DNA of 44,342 nucleotides from Bacillus andreraoultii. Lineage in GTDB: Bacteria; Bacillota; Bacilli; Bacillales; Caldibacillaceae. The stretch lies in contig NZ_LN868935.1 of NCBI RefSeq assembly GCF_001244735.1, positions 453,566 to 497,907 on the forward strand, written 5' to 3'. This document shows, in pieces, positions 7,620-16,211 of the stretch. Each line of letters opens with the position of its first letter. Position 1 is the first letter of the stretch. The notes under the pieces were generated by a model. The model was not told the DNA's origin. It saw only the letters and a list, made by a program, of their open reading frames with translations, and did not search any database. The translations under genes were made by a program, and so were the position numbers.

Positions 7620-8173
7620 AATCTCCTCATTTTATATATCTTGCATAGATCTGCCTATAGTTAAGGAACAATACTTCAATTTAATTATTTTATTAATTTA
7701 TATTATCATATTTCCAAAAGGTTAATAACAATATAATTGTAAGTTACATTGTCTTCACATTCTTAATAACCCTTTTCTCTCTTCTATATTCCAAAACAAA
7801 TTAAAGATTTTTAAGATGAGAATGATTTCAGAAGTTAAAAAATAGTTTTACCATAATACAAAATCAAAATATGAGAAAAGACTGGATTGGTAAGGGTTGA
7901 CATTGAAGAGATCCCGAATTCGCAGAAGATTTTCCAAACGAAATCAGGTTGGATTTAGCAAAACTTTATTTTCATAGCAATTGTTTATTTTGGGGTTATA
8001 TATGAGAGAAAGCAGAGTCGAGAAATAAAATAATGATTGATATTAAATGCTAGCTACTTTATATATAGATGTAAGCGTCAAATAGACATAGCATCTGTAA
8101 AGTATATTTAAAATACATAACATTTAATGGACGACTTGCTTGATTTATAACTCTCCATGTATTCATATGTATT
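7620..8173. other. Intergenic region between HIT gene and IS21 element
   Basis: Very A/T-rich, with no gene recognised on either strand. It contains a solitary copy of the IS66-like end sequence at 8071-8084, suggesting that rearranged mobile DNA extends through here. Confidence 0.45.
8071..8085 (+). repeat. Solitary IS66-like end sequence
   Basis: GTAAGCGTCAAATAG is identical to the outer 15 bases of the inverted repeat at 6181. No inverted partner follows, so it is probably a leftover end of the same element family. Confidence 0.5.
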
Positions 8174-8203
8174 TCGCAAGTGAAAAGTGAGCCATTTCGC
8201 AAT

Positions 8204-8971
8204 TTAATTTTGAGCCACCTCGAATTTATTTAAATTCATCCAAGCCTTTGTTTCTTTCATTCTAAAAGATGGCCCATTCATATTAATAACATGTGACTTA
8301 TGTGTAAGCCGATCCGTTAAGGCAGCTGTTAAAACTGGATCATGAAAGATTTCTTGCCATTTTAAAAATGGTAAATTGCTTGTAATGATTGTAGACTTTC
8401 TCCCTGCACGTAATGATAAATGCGTAAATAATAGTTCTGCTCCTTCTTTATCAAATGAGATATATCCAAGTTCATCAATGATTACTAAATCATATCTTTC
8501 AAATTTCAATTCAAATGAGCGAAGAGTTCTTTCAGATTTGTATTCTTTAAGTTGATTAATTAGAGATGGTACTGTCGCAAAGAAGACTTTATATCCAGCT
8601 AAACAGGCTTCTATACCGAGTGCTATAGAAATGTGCGACTTCCCCGTACCGGGTGAACCTGTAAAAATCACATTTTGTCCTTCTTCAATAAACTTTAACG
8701 TTTTTAAATAAGGTAACTTTTGTCGGGCCTGATCAGGTAAAGAACTTTCAACTAATTCTTCCAATAATTTTTTCTGTGGGAAATTGGCTGTACGTATTCG
8801 ATTCTGTTTCGACCGTATCAGTCGGTCGCTATGTTCTTGATGAAGCACCTGAAGTAACACTTCAAATGCCTCATCCGGTTTTTTGAAATTACTTTCATCA
8901 TTGACCATCCTTCGAATACTAGGCAAACGCAATTCCTTACACAGCTCAATAATCTCTTGCCTTTTATCCAT
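8204..8971 (-). CDS. istB: IS21-family helper ATPase IstB
   Basis: A 255-residue AAA+ protein with Walker A GSPGTGKS (105-112) and Walker B LVIIDELGY (about 167-175), then TSNLPFLKWQEIFHDPVLTA and ALTDRLTH, the usual IstB C-terminal block. IstB assists the IstA transposase in target choice and strand transfer. The frame can extend to TTG 9001, but ATG 8971 is preceded by AAGGAG at good spacing and overlaps the istA stop codon by 8 bases (ATGGATAA), the coupled arrangement usual in this family. The stop lies inside the left end repeats, leaving almost no spacer, also normal for IS21 elements. Confidence 0.93.
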   Translation of the reverse strand: MDKRQEIIELCKELRLPSIRRMVNDESNFKKPDEAFEVLLQVLHQEHSDRLIRSKQNRIRTANFPQKKLLEELVESSLPDQARQKLPYLKTLKFIEEGQNVIFTGSPGTGKSHISIALGIEACLAGYKVFFATVPSLINQLKEYKSERTLRSFELKFERYDLVIIDELGYISFDKEGAELLFTHLSLRAGRKSTIITSNLPFLKWQEIFHDPVLTAALTDRLTHKSHVINMNGPSFRMKETKAWMNLNKFEVAQN

Positions 8972-10505
8972 ATAAGATATCTCCTTCTTCAGATTGATCA
9001 AACATATCTGCGTAGGCTTTTAGATTTCTTTCTGACTGTTTCATGATGTCGTCCTTGTTCTCATCAGTTAACTTGTCAGTATTGGTTTGCTCACAGATGA
9101 ATTGTATTCTTTCTGTAGTGACAAAACCAAAGCGAATATTATTTAGTTTCTCAATAGCTTCTAACACTTGCCCTAAATTATCTTTTTCTTGAATATATAA
9201 AAGTAACTCTATGAAGTCTTTTTCATTTCCTGTATAATAATTGGTGTATATCATTTTAATTTCATCCGGTGCCTGCTTCAAACATTCACTTTGAGCTATG
9301 GCACCTTTTTTCTTTTCAAAGGTTTTTAGATAGTGATAAATATTCATTTCCCACTGATGTAAGCCCCAATTCCGTTTGTGTTCTGCTACAAGCTCCCCAT
9401 CGATAAATAGTTTGATTTTTTCAGCTCCTACTTTTGCTTTAATAAATTTCCCAACATGTCCTTCTGGCACAGAATAATGATTCTGTTTTATGACAACTGT
9501 ACTATACTTATCCACCCGACATTCTATTAACTCTGCAACGTCAAAAGGAGTTATTGCTGGCTTGGATACAGACCTTTCGTGTTCCATTAATTCAATGTGT
9601 TTTAATAAATGCTGGTGATGTAACTGCTGGTTGATTCTTATTAGTACCCTTGTCAAATGTTCCTCTGCCTCTTTTAAACTTGTAAATTTATAATTTGATG
9701 AAAATGCCTTTCTACGAATGTACTCTACACTACGTTCAACGTGGCCTTTTTCATTTCCCTTTCTTGGTTCACATAGTCGAATTTTAAACCCATAATAATC
9801 TGAAATATTTTTCATACCGTCGGTGATTTCCCTTTCTGATCCTATGAACGATTTAACCACAGTCCTCATATTGTCATAGGTAAATACCGTAGGGATAAAA
9901 CCAATGTGTTCAATAAATAAGGAATGGATGTCTAAAACACAAACCATGGTTTCAGACTCATAGATTTTCGCAAATCGATAATTACTATGTGCTAAAGTGA
10001 AAACCGCTAGGGAATAGCTTCTTAATTTTCCATTCACCTCGATTTTAATTTCTCCCCAATCAAATTCCACTTCATAACCAGGTTCGCAATTTCTACGTAT
10101 GAATACCTCGTTTTTCTTTGCTAGCTCCGTGTTTACAAAATTACGTACTGTGGTATAACTAATTTCACACCCTTCCTCTATCAACTTTTCATGCATATCA
10201 ATGATTTTCATTTGTTGTTTACCTAAATTATTCTCTCTTTTCCACTCATTTTCTTTTATATATCCTCGAATTTTCTCGATAATTTCATCACTTAATACTC
10301 TTTTCCTACCAACTCTTTTTGTGTAAGTTGGTGGTTTTATAATCTCCTCTGGTATTGGTAAATTTCGAACATCCGTTAACTTACTATTTTCGAACTCCTT
10401 TATATATTTTTTTACTGTATTTCTAGATTTTTTCAATTCTTTTGCAATCTTCCTCTGACTTTTTCCCTCCAAATGCATCTTTATTATTTGTTGTTTCACA
10501 TTCAA
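8964..10505 (-). CDS. istA: IS21-family transposase IstA
   Basis: About 513 residues. It has an N-terminal helix-turn-helix (KSQRKIAKELKKSRNTVKKY), then an RNase H-like DDE core: EFDWGEIK holds the first Asp, FTYDNMRTVV the second, and EKGHVERSVEYIRR the Glu. The C-terminal part is the Mu-type beta domain and a tail that contacts IstB. Length fits the family. The longest frame starts at TTG 10535, but AGAGGTGA at 8 bases before TTG 10505 gives a start reading MNVKQQIIKMH, the usual IstA beginning; GTG 10514 is a third option. No frameshift or stop interrupts the gene. Confidence 0.92.
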   Translation of the reverse strand: MNVKQQIIKMHLEGKSQRKIAKELKKSRNTVKKYIKEFENSKLTDVRNLPIPEEIIKPPTYTKRVGRKRVLSDEIIEKIRGYIKENEWKRENNLGKQQMKIIDMHEKLIEEGCEISYTTVRNFVNTELAKKNEVFIRRNCEPGYEVEFDWGEIKIEVNGKLRSYSLAVFTLAHSNYRFAKIYESETMVCVLDIHSLFIEHIGFIPTVFTYDNMRTVVKSFIGSEREITDGMKNISDYYGFKIRLCEPRKGNEKGHVERSVEYIRRKAFSSNYKFTSLKEAEEHLTRVLIRINQQLHHQHLLKHIELMEHERSVSKPAITPFDVAELIECRVDKYSTVVIKQNHYSVPEGHVGKFIKAKVGAEKIKLFIDGELVAEHKRNWGLHQWEMNIYHYLKTFEKKKGAIAQSECLKQAPDEIKMIYTNYYTGNEKDFIELLLYIQEKDNLGQVLEAIEKLNNIRFGFVTTERIQFICEQTNTDKLTDENKDDIMKQSERNLKAYADMFDQSEEGDILYG

Positions 10506-10648
10506 AGTAATCACCTCTGATACTCCCCCTAACAATAATGTCAGGGTTATTTTCTATCAAAAGTGGCTCACTTTTCAATTAATAAGGTGGCTCAGTTTTA
10601 GATTAACATATACATTCATAGCTTCCTTACGAATCATTATTCAAATAA

Positions 10649-10678
10649 ACATATTCCCCTAATCACTTGCATACGTAT
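10649..10678 (+). promoter_or_regulatory. Sigma-E-type sporulation promoter of yaaH
   Basis: ACATATT (10649-10655) and CATACGTAT (10670-10678) lie 14 bases apart, matching the mother-cell sigma-E consensus (ATATT, 13-14 bases, CATACAnT). It starts 5 bases into the flank beyond the IS21 right end, so the insertion stopped just short of disrupting it. B. subtilis yaaH is a sigma-E gene, which supports the call. Confidence 0.75.
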
Positions 10679-10713
10679 TACAATGGAATGTCTTTTTACT
10701 AAGGAGGAGAATT

Positions 10714-11982
10714 GTGGTTATTCATGTTGTTCAGCGCGGAGATACATTGTGGGCTATCTCTCAAACATACGGTGTTCCAATCAATCAAATCGTATCAGCA
10801 AATGAACTCGAATCCCCAAATAATCTAGTTATCGGTCTTGCTCTCGTTATTCCTACGTCTTATAAAGTCCATATGGTCCGTTCAGGAGAAACCCTATGGC
10901 AAATTGCAAACCAATACCAAGTGCCGCTTCAAGAACTCATTCGCCAAAATAACATTCAAAATCCAAACGTCCTTTTTCCAGGAACCCGACTAACGATTCC
11001 TTTTAGAAAGCCGATTATTGATGTCAATGCTTACACAACCAATCAAGGAGAACAAGCTGGGAAAGAAATTCAAGAAGTTGGCTCACTTTTAACTTACGCC
11101 TCACCTTTTGCATACACGATGACAGCCGATGGTGGACTAACTCCGATTAATGACACAGCTTTCTTACAAGCAGCGAAAGCAACCGGTGCCGTACCGATGC
11201 TCTGTATTACAAACTTTACTTATCGCGACCCTGGCTCTCGCTTAGCTCATACCATTTTATCGAGTGCTGATTTACAGGATCGGTTGCTAACAAACGCAAT
11301 CACGATTATGCGAGCAAAGGGCTACCAGGGAATTAATATTGATTTTGAAAATGTCTATCCAGAAGACCGAGAAAACTATAATCAATTTTTGCAACGTGCC
11401 GTGAACCGTCTCCATCCAGAAGGTTTCTTCGTTTCAACGGCATTAGCACCAAAAACAAGTGGTGACCAAAAAGGCTTACTCTATGAAGCTCATGATTATC
11501 CCGCACATGGCCGTATCGTTGATTTTGTTGTATTAATGACGTATGAATGGGGATATCGACTTGGACCACCTCAATCCATTTCACCATTAAATCAAATTCG
11601 ACGTGTTCTCGATTATGCCGTTTCAGTCATACCGAGGGACAAAATTTTCATGGGATTTCAAGTTTATGCGCGTGATTGGCTGCTCCCACATGTAAAAGGT
11701 CAAGAAGCAGAAACATTTAGTATGCAAGAGGCAATTAGAAGGGCAACAAAATACGGGGCGACCATCCAATATGATAACACGACTCAATCACCGTTTTTCA
11801 CTTACCAAGATCAACAAGGGCGCTCTCACGTTGTTTGGTTTGAAGATGCGAGAAGTGCTCAGGCGAAATTTGATACAGTGAAAGAATATCGATTAAGAGG
11901 GGTCAGTTATTGGGCACTTGGTTATCCATTTCCACAGAATTGGCAACTGTTGCGTGGTAATTTTACAATTCGAAAAAGATAG
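10714..11982 (+). CDS. yaaH: Spore cortex N-acetylglucosaminidase, LysM-GH18 (YaaH/SleL type)
   Basis: A 422-residue protein with two LysM domains (about 2-47 and 50-96, each beginning with HxVxxGDTLW or similar) followed by a GH18 barrel (about 100-420). The catalytic motif GINIDFENV is at 206-214, with the acid/base Glu212. Length and order match B. subtilis YaaH (427 residues) and B. cereus SleL (430), which degrade cortex fragments during germination. There is no signal peptide, as expected for a protein made in the mother cell and deposited on the spore. The start is GTG, six bases after AAGGAGG. A sigma-E promoter precedes it and a strong terminator follows. Single-gene transcript. Confidence 0.93.
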   Translation: MVIHVVQRGDTLWAISQTYGVPINQIVSANELESPNNLVIGLALVIPTSYKVHMVRSGETLWQIANQYQVPLQELIRQNNIQNPNVLFPGTRLTIPFRKPIIDVNAYTTNQGEQAGKEIQEVGSLLTYASPFAYTMTADGGLTPINDTAFLQAAKATGAVPMLCITNFTYRDPGSRLAHTILSSADLQDRLLTNAITIMRAKGYQGINIDFENVYPEDRENYNQFLQRAVNRLHPEGFFVSTALAPKTSGDQKGLLYEAHDYPAHGRIVDFVVLMTYEWGYRLGPPQSISPLNQIRRVLDYAVSVIPRDKIFMGFQVYARDWLLPHVKGQEAETFSMQEAIRRATKYGATIQYDNTTQSPFFTYQDQQGRSHVVWFEDARSAQAKFDTVKEYRLRGVSYWALGYPFPQNWQLLRGNFTIRKR

Positions 11983-11986
11983 AGAG

Positions 11987-12024
11987 GTCTAACCTCATTC
12001 ATTGGGGTTAGACTTCTTGTTTTT
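11987..12024 (+). terminator. Intrinsic terminator of yaaH
   Basis: GTCTAACC (11987-11994) pairs perfectly with GGTTAGAC (12006-12013) and is followed by TTCTTGTTTTT. Confidence 0.85.
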
Positions 12025-12063
12025 ACTGCATCATTCGCTTACATACAAGATGGGAAAGCTAGT

Positions 12064-12378
12064 TTATTTTCCATTTAATAGGTGCAAAACAGAATATACA
12101 GGGTGATAAAGGAGCATCCACGGTCCAGAATAACGCATAACCTCTTTAATCTTTTGGCGATACACAGGCTTATAACAATGGACTTTACAGTTTGAGCAAG
12201 CGGTTTTATCCTCACCAAATCGACAATATGATAGTCTTTTATGTGCATATTGTAACAAATCTTTACATTCCTCACATAGTTCCTTCTGATGATGTTTTTT
12301 CCGACAGTAAATCGTAATCATTTGTTGAACCGTTTCTTTCTCCTTCTGAATGTTTGGACCATCGTTTAACTTTCTCAT
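12064..12378 (-). CDS. YgbA_NO-family cysteine-rich protein
   Basis: A protein of 104 residues with paired cysteine motifs: CEECKDLL, YCRFGE, CSNCKVHCYKP, and the C-terminal VMRYSGPWMLLYHP. This order is characteristic of the nitrous-oxide-stimulated promoter (YgbA_NO) family, whose E. coli member YgbA belongs to the NsrR regulon and is linked to nitrosative stress. The conserved cysteines may bind iron or another metal. The longest frame starts at ATG 12396 with a poor ribosome binding site; ATG 12378 has AGAGGTG six bases upstream and is preferred. The gene stands alone. Role in NO defence is inferred from the family only. Confidence 0.85.
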   Translation of the reverse strand: MRKLNDGPNIQKEKETVQQMITIYCRKKHHQKELCEECKDLLQYAHKRLSYCRFGEDKTACSNCKVHCYKPVYRQKIKEVMRYSGPWMLLYHPVYSVLHLLNGK

Positions 12379-12540
12379 TCGGAACACCTCTTTCATTATT
12401 TCCTTAATTTAACATTATCATAGCTCGTTGGCTTAATTCCCTTTCATTTTTAAAAATTTACTAACATTGCTTCAATGAAAAAAATATTTCTTCATTACTC
12501 GTTTTATAGTAAACAATCAACAAGGAATCTATATTGAAAT

Positions 12541-12574
12541 GCTGAATGAACATGCATGCTGAATGAACATGCAT
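12541..12574. repeat. 17-bp tandem direct repeat, two copies
   Basis: GCTGAATGAACATGCAT occurs twice back to back (12541-12557 and 12558-12574). It lies in the convergent-side spacer between the YgbA-like gene's upstream region and the ABC operon terminator. No function is evident. Confidence 0.8.
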
Positions 12575-12581
12575 TCTGAAA

Positions 12582-12627
12582 ATATAAAAATAACCGTACA
12601 TCGGCTTTTATACCGGATATACGGTTA
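12582..12627 (-). terminator. Intrinsic terminator of the lysine ABC transporter operon
   Basis: AACCGTA (12592-12598) pairs with TACGGTT (12620-12626), extended by inner ATCGG/CCGGAT pairing. On the minus strand it is followed by ATTTTTATATTTT. Confidence 0.8.
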
Positions 12628-12728
12628 CTTCCTTTATACATTCGCTCCAATCTTATATAATAATGAGACCTCTATAAAATGATCAAGGCAAGTATCTCGG
12701 AAATGCCTACGATTCTCTTGACCCCTGC

Positions 12729-13472
12729 TTAAATTTCCATTTTTAATGTTCGTTTTAAAAATGCGCGAGTACGGTCTTGCTTCGGATGATTAAAAATTTG
12801 TTCTGGAGTTCCTTCTTCGGCAATAACCCCTTTATCCATAAACACGACTCGGTCCGAAACTTCTCTCGCAAATTCCATTTCATGCGTAACAACGAGCATC
12901 GTTAAACCAGATTCCGCTAATTGCTTCATGACTTTCAATACTTCCCCGACCATCTCTGGATCAAGCGCAGATGTCGGCTCATCAAAGAGAAGTACATCCG
13001 GCTCCATACAGAGTGCTCTTGCTATCGCTACCCGTTGTTTTTGCCCACCAGATAAATGTTTCGGCTTTGCATCGATATACTGCTCCATCCCAACTACTTT
13101 TAAATATTTCATCGCGAGTTGTTTTGCTTCTTCCTTTTGCCGTTTTAATACTTTCACTTGACCAACAATACAATTATTTAACACATTATGGTTATTAAAC
13201 AAATTAAATTGTTGAAATACCATTCCTAATTTTGTCCGATATTGATTAATGTCATGGGCATCATCTAATATATTTTTTCCTTGATAAATAATCGCTCCAC
13301 CTGTAGGCTTTTCAAGCAGGTTAATACAACGAAGCAATGTCGATTTCCCAGAACCAGATGACCCGATGATGCTTACGACTTCACCTTTTTTTACGGAAAA
13401 ATTGATATCTTTTAATACTTCGTGATCCCCAAATGATTTATTCAAATGTTGAATATCGATGACTGTATTCAT
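12729..13472 (-). CDS. Amino acid (lysine) ABC transporter, ATP-binding protein
   Basis: A 247-residue ATPase of the GlnQ/HisP polar amino acid family: Walker A GSSGSGKS (37-44), Q-loop in MVFQQFNLF, signature [15 protein letters not shown], Walker [15 protein letters not shown] and the H-loop VVTHEMEFA. It powers the permease encoded just upstream (gap of 16 bases). The operon order on the minus strand is riboswitch, binding protein, permease, ATPase, then terminator. The lysine riboswitch in the leader indicates that the substrate is lysine or a close analogue; sequence alone would only say polar amino acid. Confidence 0.93.
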   Translation of the reverse strand: MNTVIDIQHLNKSFGDHEVLKDINFSVKKGEVVSIIGSSGSGKSTLLRCINLLEKPTGGAIIYQGKNILDDAHDINQYRTKLGMVFQQFNLFNNHNVLNNCIVGQVKVLKRQKEEAKQLAMKYLKVVGMEQYIDAKPKHLSGGQKQRVAIARALCMEPDVLLFDEPTSALDPEMVGEVLKVMKQLAESGLTMLVVTHEMEFAREVSDRVVFMDKGVIAEEGTPEQIFNHPKQDRTRAFLKRTLKMEI

Positions 13473-13488
13473 TTTCTGCGTCCCCCTT

Positions 13489-14247
13489 TTAGTTTTGCGA
13501 CGATGGGATATCTGGTGTTTTTACTTGCATTTGATTTCCCGCTAAGTTGTAATTTTCCGGCCCTTCTAACTTTCTCTCTAAATAACGTAAAATTCGAGTG
13601 ACGGTAATCGTCATGACTAAGTAAATAACTGAAGCAATAAAAAACGATTCAAAATATCTAAAATTATTACCAGCAATAGATTTCGTTGCAAAGAACAGCT
13701 CTGATACAGAAATGACGTTCAATACCGAAGTATCCTTTATATTAATGACAAATTCATTTCCTGTCGCAGGTAAAATATTTCGTAATACTTGTGGTAAAAC
13801 GACATTTGTCATTGTTTGAAAATGGCTCATTCCAATTGCTTGAGCTGCTTCAAATTGACCTTTATCAATGGAAACAATTCCACCGCGAACGATTTCTGAC
13901 ATATATGCACCGGTATTGATTGAAACGATGAAAAAGGCTGCCCATAGTCTGTCAATATCTAGTCCAAACGCTAATGCGGTACCAAAGTAAATGACCATAG
14001 CTTGTACAATCATTGGCGTTCCACGGAAGATCTCGATATAGATTGATAAAATGATATGAACAAATTTTAATAGGAACCGTTTTACACCTTTTTCTGGCAT
14101 CGGTATCGTTCGAATGACACCAATAATTAATCCAATGATTGCCCCGACAATTGTACCAATTAAGGCGATTAATAGCGTGATTCCTGCTCCTCTTAAGAAC
14201 ATCGGCCAGTTTTCTATAAAAATTTTAACGATCCATTCGAAGCTCAT
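13489..14247 (-). CDS. Amino acid (lysine) ABC transporter, permease
   Basis: A 252-residue permease of the His/Glu/Gln/Arg family with about five membrane helices; the signature [21 protein letters not shown] is the conserved EAA loop that contacts the ATPase. The longest frame reaches 14301, but ATG 14247 is preceded by AGGAGG at 7 bases and the upstream extension is hydrophilic and overlaps the intercistronic hairpin, so 14247 is the start. It probably works as a homodimer because only one permease gene is present. Transcribed with the binding protein and ATPase under the lysine riboswitch. Confidence 0.93.
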   Translation of the reverse strand: MSFEWIVKIFIENWPMFLRGAGITLLIALIGTIVGAIIGLIIGVIRTIPMPEKGVKRFLLKFVHIILSIYIEIFRGTPMIVQAMVIYFGTALAFGLDIDRLWAAFFIVSINTGAYMSEIVRGGIVSIDKGQFEAAQAIGMSHFQTMTNVVLPQVLRNILPATGNEFVINIKDTSVLNVISVSELFFATKSIAGNNFRYFESFFIASVIYLVMTITVTRILRYLERKLEGPENYNLAGNQMQVKTPDIPSSQN

Positions 14248-14272
14248 ACATATCCTCCTAAAATAAAAGTAA

Positions 14273-14358
14273 GAGGTGTCTAATTTGGGGGCAGATGCCA
14301 CGAAAACGATAATATCTCCTATCGTTTATACGTGGTGCCACACCTTTTAGACACCCCC
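14273..14358 (-). repeat. Large intercistronic hairpin between binding protein and permease genes
   Basis: Nested inverted repeats: AGGTGTCTAA/TTAGACACC (14274-14283, 14347-14355), GCCACG/CGTGGC-like arms, and ATAAACGATA/TATCGTTT around the tip. The whole 86 bases fold into one long stem on either strand. In ABC operons such a hairpin after the binding-protein gene often protects its mRNA and lowers expression of the downstream genes. It may also be a mobile palindromic repeat. Confidence 0.65.
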
Positions 14359-14365
14359 CTTTACG

Positions 14366-15214
14366 TTATTCTGCTGCTGGTTGGTTTTTAATTGCAGCAT
14401 CCATTATTTCTTGTTGTTGTTCTTCTGGGATTTTTGATAAAATTTCATTAATTTTTTCCTTTAATTCACTACCTTTTTTAATACCGACTGCAATCGCTGT
14501 ATCTTCTGTTGATGTTTTGAACCCATCTTCAAATTCTACCATCACAAAGTCGTTATTTGCAGATGAGGCACTTACAGCTTCTGGCCGTTCTGTTACATAT
14601 CCGTCAATAACACCAGATTCTAAGGCAACTCTCATTGCAGGGAAGTTATCACTCGGTTGTTGTTTGTCCACTCCTTTAATTTGGTCAATCACTGAATAGT
14701 GGAATGTATTCAATTGAGCTGTCACTTTTGCACCTTTAAAATCTTGAATAGATGTTGCGTCTTCATACTTGCTGCCTTTTTTTACAACCATAACTAAATT
14801 GGAGTTATAGTAAATGTCTGTAAAATCAATAGACTCTTTCCTTTCTTTTGTAGGGGACATTCCTGCGATAACTGCATCAATTTTCCCAGATTGTAAGGCA
14901 GGGATTAATCCGTCCCATTCTGTTTTCACAACGACTAATTTTTTTCCTAATCCTTCAGCAATTTTCTTCGCGATTTCCACATCGTATCCACCAGCATATT
15001 CTTGGCTTCCTTCAATTTTCACAGCGCCGTTTGAATCATTCGTTTGCGTCCAGTTAAATGGAGGGTAACCAGCTTCCATTCCAACTTTAAACGTATTATC
15101 ATCTTTTTTATTCGAACCACCGTTTTTCCCTGCTGAATCACTTGAACCACATCCTGCTAAAACAAACATTGCCAAAATAGTAAACGTTATTAGCATCCAG
15201 AACTTATTCCTCAT
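14366..15214 (-). CDS. Amino acid (lysine) ABC transporter, substrate-binding lipoprotein
   Basis: A 282-residue family 3 solute-binding protein. It has a lipoprotein signal peptide with the lipobox LAGC (C22), then a low-complexity Ser/Gly/Asn/Lys tether and the SBP_bac_3 fold (FKVGMEAGYPPFNW, GGYDVEIAKKIAEGLGKKL, WDGLIPALQSGKIDAVIAGMSPTKERKESIDFTD-type blocks). The LIPALQSGKIDAVIAGM segment is the ligand-pocket signature of polar amino acid binders. AGAGGAG lies 7 bases before the ATG. It is the first gene after the lysine riboswitch and should be the most abundant product of the operon because of the hairpin that follows it. Confidence 0.94.
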   Translation of the reverse strand: MRNKFWMLITFTILAMFVLAGCGSSDSAGKNGGSNKKDDNTFKVGMEAGYPPFNWTQTNDSNGAVKIEGSQEYAGGYDVEIAKKIAEGLGKKLVVVKTEWDGLIPALQSGKIDAVIAGMSPTKERKESIDFTDIYYNSNLVMVVKKGSKYEDATSIQDFKGAKVTAQLNTFHYSVIDQIKGVDKQQPSDNFPAMRVALESGVIDGYVTERPEAVSASSANNDFVMVEFEDGFKTSTEDTAIAVGIKKGSELKEKINEILSKIPEEQQQEIMDAAIKNQPAAE

Positions 15215-15261
15215 TTTCTTTCTCCTCTTCCTTTTTCAATATTTTGCAATTTCGAAATTAT

Positions 15262-15294
15262 AATAAAAAGCGACCTGAGTTGAACTCAGGTCGC
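15262..15294 (-). terminator. Riboswitch-controlled terminator
   Basis: On the minus strand GCGACCTGAGTT pairs perfectly with AACTCAGGTCGC (15270-15294) and is followed by TTTTTATTAT. CTGAGT in the stem can alternatively pair with ACTCAG-complementary bases in the aptamer 3' flank (around 15350-15378), the basis for an on/off switch. Confidence 0.85.
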
Positions 15295-15540
15295 GTATAT
15301 TCATTCTGCACCTAGTCCCTCCCTACATTTCCCAAAATGGAGATAGCACAACTCAGATAACTTGGGATTTGTTAACTGAGACAGTCTTACAATTATTCAC
15401 TGTAAGCCCAGCAAGTAATACCGAGAAAAGTATTACAAGCTTCGGCGATATTTCCTTCTCCTTAGTATCAGCGCCTTCTCAAGCTCCACCAAAGACTGTT
15501 AAATATCGCGCCTCTACCTCACCTTATGTAGTGAGGTTTT
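15295..15540 (-). promoter_or_regulatory. Lysine riboswitch (L-box) aptamer and expression platform
   Basis: On the minus strand from about 15540 the leader reads GGTGAGGTAGAGGCGCGA, then AAGGAGAAGG, CGCCGAAGC, a CGGTATTACTTGCTGG segment, and GAATAATTGTAAGACTGTC ending near 15379. These are the conserved blocks of the L-box aptamer, in the same order as in the B. subtilis lysC leader as I remember it. The region 15295-15378 is the expression platform, leading into the terminator at 15262-15294. When lysine binds, transcription of the downstream ABC operon should stop. An open frame on the other strand (15369-15572) is a chance frame. Confidence 0.92.
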
Positions 15541-15560
15541 ATATGAAATTATATAAATAT

Positions 15561-15589
15561 AGACTACTATAAGGATATATTTGTGTCAA
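15561..15589 (-). promoter_or_regulatory. Promoter of the lysine transporter operon
   Basis: On the minus strand TTGACA (15584-15589) lies 17 bases before TAGTCT (15561-15566). The -35 is perfect and the -10 poor. The predicted transcript starts just before the L-box. Confidence 0.55.
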
Positions 15590-15626
15590 CCGTTACGATT
15601 TAAGAAATGAAGGAATCCTATAGTTA

Positions 15627-16211
15627 TTAAAAATCTCTTTCATGTGTTTTTATCACATTTGGAAAAATGCGCCTCCCTATACGGTAAATCATATAACCAA
15701 TGACTCCACCTAACGTATTCATAATTAAATCGTCGACATCTGTCGCCCTTGGGAGAAATAATTGGGTTGTTTCTATAACTAAAGAAATAGTAAATGAGAT
15801 CAACACGATATTTTTAAAACTTTCAAATTCTGACCATAATAAAGGTAGCAGGAAACCAATAACAGCAAACATCGCAATATTTCCAAATACTTCTATTAGA
15901 ATGTAATGGACATTATTATACTGTAGAGCTGTCTGTATTTCCGTCAACTTATGGAAAGGTGTTAAATTCACCCGTAACTCCCCACTCTCTGCTATCCCGT
16001 CCTGAATAAGATTTTGTGAGATGACCGTTTGAGAAGCGAGTCCTGCCATAAATAAGACAAAGATTAGTAAAAGTAACTCGTGGCGGAAATTCGTTTTAAA
16101 ACCTCTTCTTCTCATAATTAGATAAAACATGAATCTTCCTACTAAATAGATTGGAATCGCTGAACGAATCGTTGGTAACATCGCTTTTATAAATTGTAAA
16201 ATTTCCTGCAT
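15627..16211 (-). CDS. VanZ-like family membrane protein
   Basis: A 194-residue protein with four or five membrane helices. Conserved VanZ features are NLTPFHKL-type loop, FGNIAMFAVIGFLLPLLW, SLVIETTQLFLP and DVDDLIMNTLGGVIGYMIY. VanZ gives low-level teicoplanin resistance in enterococcal vanA clusters, but chromosomal Bacillus homologues are stand-alone with unproven roles in the cell envelope. The open frame extends to 16466, but the added 85 residues are basic and unlike VanZ; ATG 16211 has AAAGGGA at 7-8 bases and starts directly before the first helix, so it is preferred. Divergent from the transporter gene at 16470. Confidence 0.85.
   Translation of the reverse strand: MQEILQFIKAMLPTIRSAIPIYLVGRFMFYLIMRRRGFKTNFRHELLLLIFVLFMAGLASQTVISQNLIQDGIAESGELRVNLTPFHKLTEIQTALQYNNVHYILIEVFGNIAMFAVIGFLLPLLWSEFESFKNIVLISFTISLVIETTQLFLPRATDVDDLIMNTLGGVIGYMIYRIGRRIFPNVIKTHERDF

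Larger units (their letters stand above)
8174..10608 (-). mobile_element. IS21-family insertion sequence, apparently intact
   Basis: A two-gene element, istA then istB on the minus strand. Both ends carry a pair of short binding-site repeats: AAAAGTGAGCCA and TTTTGAGCCACC at 8184-8218 on the left, and their inverted counterparts TGGCTCACTTTT and GGTGGCTCAGTTTT at 10563-10600 on the right. The exact tips are uncertain (the right one is perhaps ...TTAACA at 10608), and I could not identify a clean target duplication. Both genes are full length, so it may be active. Confidence 0.8.

Noticed and set aside
15369-15572. 67-codon plus-strand frame
   Set aside because: Lies entirely inside the lysine riboswitch on the opposite strand; chance frame.
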